Source: Candidatus Melainabacteria bacterium (GTDB lineage: Bacteria > Cyanobacteriota > Vampirovibrionia > 2-02-FULL-35-15). Taken from it: a DNA stretch of 61,929 nt. Location: positions 1 to 61,929 of the forward strand of contig JACQBQ010000023.1 of the NCBI GenBank assembly GCA_016201905.1. The letters run 5' to 3'. Positions 26,302 through 34,102 of this stretch are shown here, piece after piece (position 1 is the first letter of the stretch; each line of letters starts with the position of its first letter). A model generated the notes under the pieces. It was not told the origin of the DNA. It was given only the letters and a program-made list of their open reading frames with translations, and did no database searches. The position numbers were made by a program, and so were the translations under genes.

Positions 26302-27289
26302 TCCATTGTCTTATATGATGTTGGTTTTTAACTAAAGGTATCAAGTAAATATCGATTTCTAATTTTTTTAAGTATTCTTTTTCGCTTAGCGAAAAACCAT
26401 CATTAGTCTCTAGAGATGAAAGTATGTTGCCGACAATTCTATTTTTTCTTGTAACAGAACCATTGCTTTCTTTACTTCCTGGTGAAAATTCTGTAGGTTC
26501 TAATGAGCCTTTTATAAGAATTACTTTTTTTATTTTCTCCTTAAATGACTCATCAACAACTCTAGATAAAATAGAAAAAACTTGAAAAGCATGTTTACTC
26601 CAAGTTGTGTCTACATATGCATCTTTTACCTCTACAAATGCATCTGGTGTAGCAACATCAACTTCCTTTCCTTTATGTCTAGTGGGTTGATGCTCTAATG
26701 CCTTTTCCTTTTTATCAGTAACTTTAATCATCTTATCAACTTCAAAGTTTTTAATTAAATTCAAGTCTTGCTTGTACACAAATTTTGCAAGGAACCAACA
26801 AGCAAGTAATTCTTGTAAGGGTCCTCTGGGATTGTCTTTTTCATTACCTTCTGCAGTTAAGGTAATTCCCTGACTATTAATGTGTCCTAGTATGGGGGTT
26901 ACATTTATGCCAAATAAGCCGAGTTCTAATGCAATTGTCAAAGAAAATAATTTAACTTCATCATTTAAGTGAGCATGATTACTTAATAAAAGTAATTTGT
27001 TTACAAATCCATGCTTATCACCCTCAACGATCGGTAAGAATCTGCCATGACTGTAAGTTATATAGCTTACAATATTTGCAATAAGTTTATTCCTACCTTC
27101 TACACTAAGCGAAAATAAATTTTCTAACTTCCAAAGTTCTTCTATTTTTTCCAGTACTTCTTCTCTAGTATCAGTAAACAAAAAGAGTGTATCTTGACTT
27201 CCAAAGGTTTTTGGACTCTCAGTTCTTATTAGCCTTAAAGTAGGTACCGTAGAAGTACTCAAAGCAGGCACTATATTATTTGTCTGCAT
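26255..27289 (-). CDS. PD-(D/E)XK-like protein, paralogue 1
   Basis: A 344-residue soluble protein of unknown family, paralogous to its neighbour at 27.3-28.5 kb. Shared blocks are LTIALELGLFGINVTPILGHIN (about 117-138, location), LQELLACWFLAKFVYK (about 158-173), and KEVDVATPDAFVEVKDA (208-224), then KVILIKGS. The spacing E209-x-D211 ... E220-x-K222, after a helix containing Glu160, fits the PD-(D/E)XK nuclease core; this is inference from pattern only. It overlaps the end of nuoC by 47 bp on the other strand and, with its paralogue, separates nuoC from nuoD. Confidence 0.6.
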   Translation of the reverse strand: MQTNNIVPALSTSTVPTLRLIRTESPKTFGSQDTLFLFTDTREEVLEKIEELWKLENLFSLSVEGRNKLIANIVSYITYSHGRFLPIVEGDKHGFVNKLLLLSNHAHLNDEVKLFSLTIALELGLFGINVTPILGHINSQGITLTAEGNEKDNPRGPLQELLACWFLAKFVYKQDLNLIKNFEVDKMIKVTDKKEKALEHQPTRHKGKEVDVATPDAFVEVKDAYVDTTWSKHAFQVFSILSRVVDESFKEKIKKVILIKGSLEPTEFSPGSKESNGSVTRKNRIVGNILSSLETNDGFSLSEKEYLKKLEIDIYLIPLVKNQHHIRQWIKACYEALLESPQQI

Positions 27290-27324
27290 AATCTTACAAA
27301 GAAATTCTTAGCTTAATAATTTTC

Positions 27325-28470
27325 TTATAGTTTACCACAATAATTGTTCTCTATCCAATTTTTTAAACCAGCAAAATTATACAAAGATGGCATTGAATAA
27401 AGAACAATACCTTCTTTTGAAACCAATCTATTTAAGTAACTTTCAAACTTAGTATTATCACACCAGGAAGGACACTCGAATTTTTTAATCATCTTTCTTG
27501 CCTCATGTATCTGTTTTTCAAGATCTACATTGGATTTTGAACCGTTTATGAGAATCAATTTCTGAACTTTTTCTTTTAAGTTTTTATCTTTATCATCTAT
27601 TACAGCAAAAAACAAATCACGAACTTGGCAGCTTAAAGAAGACTTGCCAGACTTTACAGAAACTAATGCATCACCTGTAACGATATCCACCTCATTTCTG
27701 TATCGCCATTTTGAAATTTTATGATTATTTATATCTCTTTTATATCTAGGAAGGATTTCTGAAAGTTTGATTTGATTTAGTACTTCAGGATCTGGCTTAT
27801 ATATAAACTTGGCGAGATACCACGCTGCTAGCAATTCATATCTATATCCTTGCGAATTATAGCTGGTATGTTTATTTATATGTGCCAAAACAGGGGTTGG
27901 GTTAATCCCTAGTAAACCAAGTTCTAGCGCTTGAGTTAGATGAAGTGATTTACTTAGTCCACTTAAATCTGTTTTGTTTGCTAAGCTAATAAACTCATCT
28001 TGAAAATTATTATCAGTATTTTCGTACATTGTATGCCTTGAAAACATAAGATTTGAAAAGTAATTAGAATTTGCTTTTAAAATATGTAACAGAACTTTTA
28101 TGTATTGAGTATAAAAATCGTTGTTTGGATTATCTAGGTTAGAAAATAAGCTTCCACTTCGCCAAACCAGGTCAATGCCTTTTAAGATCGTGTTTCTATC
28201 TTCAAGATTTGAAATAAAACTGCTGGTTTCAGATTGAGAGAAAATTAAGTTTCGAGAAGCATCTAAGAGGTTTAAAACTTGACTACCATTAACAACATTT
28301 ATTGAACTGTTGTTTAAAGTACTATGGACTGAACTGGAATTACCATTAACTCCTTGGAATTGATGTTTAGGTTTTGCTTCTGTTAAACTATTTTTCCTTT
28401 TTGCTTTATGACCATGGTAATAGCCTCGCAAAAAACTAGAATTGCTAAAGTTTGTTCTGTTGGCTCTCAT
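27325..28470 (-). CDS. PD-(D/E)XK-like protein, paralogue 2 (altered site)
   Basis: A 381-residue paralogue of the gene just downstream, 35 bp away. It shares LTQALELGLLGINPTPVLAHIN, YELLAAWYLAKFIYK (about 211-225), NEVDIVTGDALVSVKSG (259-275) and KLILINGS. At the putative nuclease motif, D262 and K273 are kept but the middle acidic residue is Ser271, so this copy may be inactive or bind only. The N-terminus is basic and Asn/Ser-rich with SFLRG at 12-16. Both genes face opposite to the nuo genes and look inserted. Function unknown. Confidence 0.55.
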   Translation of the reverse strand: MRANRTNFSNSSFLRGYYHGHKAKRKNSLTEAKPKHQFQGVNGNSSSVHSTLNNSSINVVNGSQVLNLLDASRNLIFSQSETSSFISNLEDRNTILKGIDLVWRSGSLFSNLDNPNNDFYTQYIKVLLHILKANSNYFSNLMFSRHTMYENTDNNFQDEFISLANKTDLSGLSKSLHLTQALELGLLGINPTPVLAHINKHTSYNSQGYRYELLAAWYLAKFIYKPDPEVLNQIKLSEILPRYKRDINNHKISKWRYRNEVDIVTGDALVSVKSGKSSLSCQVRDLFFAVIDDKDKNLKEKVQKLILINGSKSNVDLEKQIHEARKMIKKFECPSWCDNTKFESYLNRLVSKEGIVLYSMPSLYNFAGLKNWIENNYCGKL

Positions 28471-28678
28471 AAGATCGAAGTGTATTTAAGTATTATTTAT
28501 TAAATTTAGAGTAAAGTCTACCATAAATTAAAGTAATCTTTATATTAAAGGGTATGCCATAGAATCCAGGGTAAGCTAAATTAACTTTTTAGACTCTGCT
28601 CCTTTAATTCCCCCGAAAAATTGTTAAAATGTTTTTGATACTTGGTAATAAGGCTGTAAGAATTAAAGGTGGAAGACA

Positions 28679-29902
28679 TTGTCAATTGTTAAAGATACAA
28701 ACCAGTTAGAAAAAGCATTTAAAACTGATGAAATGATTATAAATATGGGTCCGCAGCACCCATCGACTCACGGTGTACTTAGGCTTATTTTGACGCTGGA
28801 TGGGGAAATAGTTAGAAATTGTGAGCCTGTAATTGGTTACCTTCACAGAGGGATGGAATGGCTTGGACAAAACAGAACCTATGTTCAGTATCAGGCACTT
28901 GTAGATCGTGTGGACTACCTGGCTGGCATGTCTGATAGCCATGCATATATTATGGCAGCTGAAAAAATTGCCGGGATTAAAGTTCCACTTAGAGCAGAAT
29001 ACATAAGGGTTATTTGTTCTGAATTAAACAGAATTATTTCTCATTTGCTTTGGCTTGGGATTTTTATGCTTGATTTAGGTGCAATGATGGGATTTCCTTT
29101 TTATACTTTTCGGGACAGGGAAACAATTCTTTCCTTTCTTGAAGAAGTTTCAGGTCAACGTATGATGTTTAACTATATTAGAATTGGTGGGGTTTTTAAA
29201 GATCTACCTAAAGGCTGGACAAAAAAAGTAAAAAAATGGATTACAACTGATTTTTTAAAATATGTAGATGAGTATGAAGCGATTGCCACAAAAAACCCAA
29301 TATTTTTGGTCAGGACACAAAATGTTGGCTATATGTCGCCAGAGGTAGCATTAAGCAGAGGTGTAACAGGACCAAATCTTAGAGCTTCAGGAATAAATAT
29401 TGATTTAAGAAAATACAAACCTTATTCTGTTTATGAAGAGTTCAATTTTAATGTACCCACTTCAACAGTGGGAGATACTAATGCCCGTTATGCATGCAGG
29501 ATGCAGGAGTTTAGAGAGTCAGCAAAAATTATAGCTCAGGCAATTGATAAATTACCCGGTGGAGATACAGAAGATCTTGAAAAAAATAAAACTGAACTGA
29601 CAAGTGGTGCAAATCCGATTTATAAAGCTGAAGACTTAATGGTGCTAGCAAAAGGTAAAAATGTACCACCTTCTTTTAAGTGTGGTCCAGGTGAAGCATA
29701 TGCAGCAGTTGAATCCCCACGAGGGCAGTTAGGAGTTCATTTAATAGCAGATGGTACTTCAGTTCCATATAGAATTAAATGGCGTTCGCCTTCTTTTAAC
29801 AATGTTTCAATTCTTCCAGAGCTTGTTAAAGGTCATCCAGTAGCAGATACGGTTGCGATTTTTAGCAGTCTTGATGTGATATTACCGGATGTGGATCGTT
29901 GA
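28679..29902 (+). CDS. nuoD: NADH-quinone oxidoreductase subunit D
   Basis: A 407-residue complex I subunit (49-kDa family, NdhH) that forms the quinone pocket with NuoB. It has MGPQHPSTHGVLRLILTLDG near the N-terminus, the GYLHRGMEWLGQNR block, and ends PVADTVAIFSSLDVILPDVDR-like in the family manner. The start is TTG at 28679 with AGGTGG upstream. nuoA-B-C lie 2.4 kb away on the same strand. Three nucleotides further starts nothing else; purC-purS follows after 20 bp. Confidence 0.95.
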   Translation: MSIVKDTNQLEKAFKTDEMIINMGPQHPSTHGVLRLILTLDGEIVRNCEPVIGYLHRGMEWLGQNRTYVQYQALVDRVDYLAGMSDSHAYIMAAEKIAGIKVPLRAEYIRVICSELNRIISHLLWLGIFMLDLGAMMGFPFYTFRDRETILSFLEEVSGQRMMFNYIRIGGVFKDLPKGWTKKVKKWITTDFLKYVDEYEAIATKNPIFLVRTQNVGYMSPEVALSRGVTGPNLRASGINIDLRKYKPYSVYEEFNFNVPTSTVGDTNARYACRMQEFRESAKIIAQAIDKLPGGDTEDLEKNKTELTSGANPIYKAEDLMVLAKGKNVPPSFKCGPGEAYAAVESPRGQLGVHLIADGTSVPYRIKWRSPSFNNVSILPELVKGHPVADTVAIFSSLDVILPDVDR

Positions 29903-29922
29903 TTTCACGTTAAAATAATCAC

Positions 29923-30951
29923 ATGCCAACTGCTACAAAACCAATCTATAGCGGCAAAGCCAAGGATATCTTTGAAACGGATGACTCAGATGTTCTTCGG
30001 GCCTATTTTAGAGACAGTGCAACTGCTTTTAATGCACAAAAAAAAGGTGAAATTCACGGCAAGGGAAAAGTCAATGCAACCATCTCAGCTCTTTTATTTA
30101 CTTTGGTTGAAAAGAATGGGATTAAAACTCATTTTATAAAACAAATTTCTGACAATGAACTTTTAGTCAAAAGAGTACAAATTATTCCTTTAGAAGTAAT
30201 TGTTAGAAATATTGCAGCTGGCAGTCTTTGTAAAAGGCTTGGTATAAAAGAAGGAAAAGTTTTAAAAACTCCTATCGTAGAGTTTAGCTATAAGAATGAT
30301 GAGCTTGGCGATCCACTTTTAACAAGAGCTTATATTAAAAATGCACTTGAAATTGCTGATGATAAAACATTGGATTACATTACAGAAGTAACTTTAAAAG
30401 CAAATGAAATATTTAAAGATTTTTTCTTGAAAAATGAAATAAAAGTTGTTGATTTTAAACTGGAATATGGAACAGATAAAGATGGTAATTTGCTTTTAGC
30501 CGATGAGCTTTCGCCCGATAACTTTAGATTTTGGGATGCAAAAACAAATGAAAAATTAGACAAAGATCGCTTCAGGCAAGACTTAGGAAATGTAGAAGGT
30601 GCATACCAAGAAATACTAAAGCGAGTAAAAAGTGGCATTCAAGATTCTGCTAAACCCCAGCACACAAGCACACAAGCACATCAGCACACAAGCACATCAG
30701 CACACAAGCACTTTAATATAAAAGTCCAAGTCCTTCCAAAAAAAGATATTTTAGATCCCCAAGGCCAAGCAGTAGAAAAGGCATTGATTTCACTTGGATA
30801 TAAAGATGTAAGAGATTTAAAAATTGGCAAGGAAATAGTTTTTAAGGTTTCTGCAGATTCTGAATTAAAAGCAAAATCTCAGGTTAAAGAAATGTGTGAG
30901 AAATTACTTGCAAACCCTGTTATTGAAGACTATTTAATTGAAATTAAATGA
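29923..30951 (+). CDS. purC-purS: PurC-PurS fusion: SAICAR synthase joined to FGAM synthase PurS subunit
   Basis: A 342-residue fusion. Residues 1-240 are phosphoribosylaminoimidazole-succinocarboxamide synthase: YSGKAKDIFETDD, GKGKVNATISALLF, LVKRVQIIPLEVIVRNIAAGSL and LADELSPDNFRFWD. Residues 264-342 are PurS (FNIKVQVLPKKDILDPQGQAVEKAL region and GKEIVFKV), the small subunit that bridges PurQ and PurL. The two are joined by a His/Ser/Thr/Gln linker (about 241-263) encoded by a tandem repeat. I do not know of this as a common fusion. PurQ is encoded at 15.8-16.5 kb; PurL is not in the window. Confidence 0.88.
   Translation: MPTATKPIYSGKAKDIFETDDSDVLRAYFRDSATAFNAQKKGEIHGKGKVNATISALLFTLVEKNGIKTHFIKQISDNELLVKRVQIIPLEVIVRNIAAGSLCKRLGIKEGKVLKTPIVEFSYKNDELGDPLLTRAYIKNALEIADDKTLDYITEVTLKANEIFKDFFLKNEIKVVDFKLEYGTDKDGNLLLADELSPDNFRFWDAKTNEKLDKDRFRQDLGNVEGAYQEILKRVKSGIQDSAKPQHTSTQAHQHTSTSAHKHFNIKVQVLPKKDILDPQGQAVEKALISLGYKDVRDLKIGKEIVFKVSADSELKAKSQVKEMCEKLLANPVIEDYLIEIK
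30658..30711 (+). repeat. tandem repeat coding the PurC-PurS linker
   Basis: About three copies of CAGCACACAAGCACAT (starting near 30658, 30682 and 30698; the first has an 8-base extra ACAAGCAC block). Composition is strikingly unlike the flanking codons. It encodes a His/Ser/Thr/Gln/Ala linker between two enzyme domains. Confidence 0.8.
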
Positions 30952-31028
30952 ATTTAGTATTGGTTTTACAGATGAGTATTACTCCTGTTAGTATATAAGG
31001 CAAGCCTCAGAAATAAAGAATATCTATT

Positions 31029-32168
31029 ATGGATCGTGCAGAACTAACTCCCTTTAATTTTAAATCATCGGCTATTCCAAGCTTTTTGCCAAGTAAAAGT
31101 GAAGAATCACTATGTGATCTAGAAGGCAATCTTCTTGGAAAAGTTGAATTGTTTAAAATCGGCAACAGTATAAAGAAAGTAGTTATTAAATTAAATGATC
31201 CAAAGTTTGTTGAAAATGAAGATTTTCTTGCATATGTTAATGGTTATATAAAGATTGCCAGGACTGTAGAAATTGATCTTGGGAAGAAAGACAAAAAATC
31301 TAAATATTATGCTGAAGAATTGACTAAATATAGAAATAAAGAAATTACTGATAAACATGAACAAAAATTTACTGCTAAAGAAAATACTGTACGCTCTTGG
31401 GACAGTTGGTCTAATATTTTTACGTTTGGGAATCCACAGCTATTTATTATGATTAAAAAAGAAGAAGATGGTGATGATCTTAAAATAATATCAAATGAAC
31501 CAGTTTTTGATTATACAGATAGGTTTTATGAAATACCACTAGAAAGTCCAGTAAAGAAGCCTTATTCTTCAGGAAGTAAACCAAGTAGAGATAAAAGTAC
31601 TGTTGTTAAAGTATTAGAAAATTATGAGCTTGGTGACTTAAATGAAATTGATGATTTGATACATCAGGATAAGTATGTGGAAATATTAAACAAAGAAGAA
31701 GATGAGTATGGATTAGTAGTTCGAAAAAGTGTAATGAACAATATTGTTATTAATTTGAATGGGCAATATGATGAACCTTATGCAATATTTTTTTATACTT
31801 TAATTGATTACTTTCTTGAACGAAACAATACCATTGAAGTTTTAAATGATAAATATGACTTTCATGGCTTATTAATTAAAAAAGAACCTTCATCAGATAA
31901 TGAAATTAAGATTGACTTAAATGGCAAATTTACTAATGTATATGAAGTTCTTCTTACGACCTTAATTGCTAAGTTTCTTAAAGATGATCAAACCGTATCT
32001 GTTGACTGGGATATAGGCATTACTACTCCTAAAGAGCTTTTAGATAAAATTGATAACCATGAAATTTATGATATTGTGCGAGAGAAGTCAGATCATATGT
32101 ACACCTGTGAAAGAATGGGTCCTGACCATGCTCTCCATGTTTATGCGATTTTTGAACCTAGACAGTAA
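31029..32168 (+). CDS. hypothetical protein with three internal repeats
   Basis: A 379-residue acidic soluble protein. Three segments look alike: VVIKLNDPKF...YVNGYIKIARTVEI (about 47-79), IVINLNGQYDEPYAIFFYTLI then NNTIEV (about 232-264), and IKIDLNGKFTNVYEVLLTTLI then DQTVSV (about 286-317). Each reads strand, loop, helix, strand, which loosely resembles an HPr-like module; no His or Ser phosphorylation motif is visible. There is no signal peptide and the ribosome binding site is weak. Family not recognised. Confidence 0.55.
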   Translation: MDRAELTPFNFKSSAIPSFLPSKSEESLCDLEGNLLGKVELFKIGNSIKKVVIKLNDPKFVENEDFLAYVNGYIKIARTVEIDLGKKDKKSKYYAEELTKYRNKEITDKHEQKFTAKENTVRSWDSWSNIFTFGNPQLFIMIKKEEDGDDLKIISNEPVFDYTDRFYEIPLESPVKKPYSSGSKPSRDKSTVVKVLENYELGDLNEIDDLIHQDKYVEILNKEEDEYGLVVRKSVMNNIVINLNGQYDEPYAIFFYTLIDYFLERNNTIEVLNDKYDFHGLLIKKEPSSDNEIKIDLNGKFTNVYEVLLTTLIAKFLKDDQTVSVDWDIGITTPKELLDKIDNHEIYDIVREKSDHMYTCERMGPDHALHVYAIFEPRQ

Positions 32169-32302
32169 AAATATTTAACTTTAAACTAGATTTGTTGTGT
32201 TTATTGATTAAAATGGCAGATTAAATTTTTTTAATGTTTGCTTATATTGATGTAATTTTTGCTAGGATATAAATAAGTAGTATTAAATTGAGGGTTAAAT
32301 TT

Positions 32303-32701
32303 ATGAGTATATATGAAACAACAAGTGTGAAGTTAGGTAAGCAACCTGTAATTCCAGGAGTTAAAACAGATCCTGAAAACTATAAAACTTTTATTGATTT
32401 GCCTGAGTTTAGAAGAGCTAAAGGATTAAAATCTGCAGCATCTCAATTCGTTTTAGGTCATATTGTTGGTCTAGTAAATGAACATTATCGTGTAATAGAG
32501 GTTAATTGTGGAAATGAAAAGGCTGTTAATATCTTTCGGTACACTAAAGCAGCTAGACAGGCACAGGAAGATGTTGCTGATTTAGACTCTGAAAGATCTC
32601 GTGAACTTATTGGAAATCGGACAAGTAAAAGTGTAGAAATCACTAGGTCGCTTGATGGTGCTGGCAATACTATTGTTCTTTTTGAAATTAAAGATTCTTA
32701 G
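32303..32701 (+). CDS. hypothetical protein
   Basis: A 132-residue soluble protein. The frame could start at TTG 32288, but the ATG at 32303 with GAGGGTT upstream is preferred. The middle (LKSAASQFVLGHIVGLVNEHYRVIEVNCGNEKAV, location about 40-75) and a basic region are followed by a strand-rich C-terminus (SVEITRSLDGAGNTIVLFEI). It lies 134 bp after the three-repeat protein on the same strand and may belong with it; also possibly a diverged copy of its repeat. No family assigned. Confidence 0.5.
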   Translation: MSIYETTSVKLGKQPVIPGVKTDPENYKTFIDLPEFRRAKGLKSAASQFVLGHIVGLVNEHYRVIEVNCGNEKAVNIFRYTKAARQAQEDVADLDSERSRELIGNRTSKSVEITRSLDGAGNTIVLFEIKDS

Positions 32702-32711
32702 AATCAGAATT

Positions 32712-33566
32712 TCATTTTTTTCTCTTTAAAATTAATTTTTCAGGCTGTAACACAGGCAAGTTTTCATATCCTTCAGTTTCTTTTGTTTGTACTTCAATGG
32801 GTGTGCTTACCATGGTAATTATTCTTCCCGTAACACTTTTGTTTATGCTTTCAGAAATACTTCTTGTTAATTCGTCATCATTTTCTGCCGAAAAATACCT
32901 ACCCTTTGTATTTAAAGCAATGCACATTAACTGTTGCTTGGCTTCCCAGTCATCTTTTACACCGAATCCTACAACATCTATTTTTAAATCAATATTTGAA
33001 GCACTTAAGTTTTTGGCTAGTAGACATGGCTCTCCTCCACAGGTTTCAAGCCCGTCACTGATGAGCAGGATGGATTTTTCCCCTTTATATGACTGTAAAT
33101 CTTCAACGGCCTGTGAAAGCGAATAGGTAATCGGTGTGAAGCCTCTCGGAAGAATTTTATATATTTCTGAAATTATTGATCTTCGATTATTTATGGCTGG
33201 TATGATAACAAGCTTAGAATCACTGCAGTCATAATATGGATTTCCAGTAGGGTTGCTTGCACCGTAAACTCTAAGTCCTAAATTTAAATCTGAGTCAGCT
33301 TTTTCAAGAACATCTTCCAGTACTCTTTTTGCTATGTGAATCTTTGTCTCGCCTTGAATTTTATCTTCCATGCTGCCTGAAGCATCAAAAACAATTAAAA
33401 TTGTTCTTTTATCAGATGCATAAGGATTACCTTTTGGTTTATTGCTGTTAATAAATGGATTTGTGTTTTGGGAATTTGCAGCTATACAGGCTATTGTAAA
33501 AATTAAACAGAGTAAAAACAATTTAATGTTTTTCTTCAAAAACTGAATATTTTGCTTCTTCTTCAT
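32712..33566 (-). CDS. exported von Willebrand factor A domain protein
   Basis: A 284-residue exported protein. After a signal segment (about 13-32, IKLFLLCLIFTIACIAA) comes a VWA domain (about 50-240) starting RTILIVFDASGSMEDKI, a metal-ion-dependent adhesion site (DxSxS; here D-A-S-G-S), with PRGFTPITYSL supplying the Thr and SDGLETCGG the second Asp. ATG at 33566 is used; TTG at 33539 would give a cleaner signal peptide (MKKNIKLFLL). Either way it overlaps the CcoS-like gene. The role (adhesion or assembly) is unknown. Confidence 0.8.
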   Translation of the reverse strand: MKKKQNIQFLKKNIKLFLLCLIFTIACIAANSQNTNPFINSNKPKGNPYASDKRTILIVFDASGSMEDKIQGETKIHIAKRVLEDVLEKADSDLNLGLRVYGASNPTGNPYYDCSDSKLVIIPAINNRRSIISEIYKILPRGFTPITYSLSQAVEDLQSYKGEKSILLISDGLETCGGEPCLLAKNLSASNIDLKIDVVGFGVKDDWEAKQQLMCIALNTKGRYFSAENDDELTRSISESINKSVTGRIITMVSTPIEVQTKETEGYENLPVLQPEKLILKRKK

Positions 33567-33702
33567 CACCTGTAAACTCGCCTGTTTTCCTGCCCCAAAT
33601 ATATAATGCCAGTGCAACAACTGCAAATATAATACAAATTACAACTGCTCCATAATAACCTGCTCCTAGCCCTGCCTGATTTAATACACAATTTGGACAC
33701 AT
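33523..33702 (-). CDS. CcoS-like small membrane protein
   Basis: A 59-residue protein. The N-terminus MCPNC holds a CxxC pair, then one membrane helix (about 19-36, AVVICIIFAVVALALYIW) and a polar tail KTGEFTGDEEEAKYSVFEE. The tail resembles that of CcoS (G-Q-F-D-D-L-E then hydrophobic-acidic), a cbb3 oxidase assembly protein, but CcoS lacks the N-terminal CPNC, so the match is suggestive. No oxidase genes are in the window. No clear ribosome binding site. It sits two bases downstream of another tiny gene and overlaps the VWA gene. Confidence 0.55.
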   Translation of the reverse strand: MCPNCVLNQAGLGAGYYGAVVICIIFAVVALALYIWGRKTGEFTGDEEEAKYSVFEEKH

Positions 33703-33703
33703 T

Positions 33704-33808
33704 TTATTTTAATTTTTGTTTTGATTCACCCATTTTGAAGCATGCATATGATGCTAATGACAATACTGAAATAAAAAGAAATAAGATAAAAACTATTACT
33801 GGATCCAT
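33704..33808 (-). CDS. tiny single-pass membrane protein (34 aa)
   Basis: ATG at 33808 to TAA at 33706-33704. The peptide is essentially one membrane helix (VIVFILFLFISVLSLASYACF) followed by a short basic tail (KMGESKQKLK). It lies between two other small membrane-protein genes with 1-2 base spacing, which favours a real gene in a compact operon. A GAAAGAGAA stretch lies upstream. Function unknown. Confidence 0.5.
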   Translation of the reverse strand: MDPVIVFILFLFISVLSLASYACFKMGESKQKLK

Positions 33809-33810
33809 TT

Positions 33811-34029
33811 TTATTCTCTTTCTTCCAGAACTTCCATACCTTTTAGATTTAATATTATACCTAAAGAAGCAAGTATAAGAGCGACTCCTGTATAAATCAA
33901 TAATTTAAAGGTTAAGTCAGATTGTTCCATATCAATAGCATCTAAAACTATTTTTCCAATTGGTGTCATAAATGAAAAACCTAGAACCTGAAAAAATTGA
34001 GCTCTATACTTTTGTACTTCAGAAACCAT
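33811..34029 (-). CDS. small membrane protein (72 aa)
   Basis: A 72-residue protein with a weakly hydrophobic first segment (about 11-29) and one clear membrane helix (about 42-63, FKLLIYTGVALILASLGIIL), ending in a charged EVLEERE. Two bases separate it from the next small gene, so the three small genes and the VWA gene look like one operon. No family recognised. Confidence 0.6.
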   Translation of the reverse strand: MVSEVQKYRAQFFQVLGFSFMTPIGKIVLDAIDMEQSDLTFKLLIYTGVALILASLGIILNLKGMEVLEERE

Positions 34030-34043
34030 AAAATTATTCTATA

Positions 34044-34078
34044 ACAGGTTGTTTATAAAACCTGTAACCAAAGGTTAC
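34044..34078. repeat. two adjacent hairpins after hemB
   Basis: ACAGGTT (34044-34050) pairs with AACCTGT (34059-34065). GTAACC (34064-34069) pairs with GGTTAC (34073-34078), the two sharing two bases. They lie in the 73-bp gap downstream of hemB and upstream of the small membrane-protein operon. There is no U-run, so an ordinary terminator is not clear. Confidence 0.5.
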
Positions 34079-34102
34079 ATGAATAATTAAACTTTTCTAC
34101 AA

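Noticed and set aside
30658-30711. CRISPR array
   Set aside because: Repeats are 16 bp, contiguous without spacers and in a coding frame.
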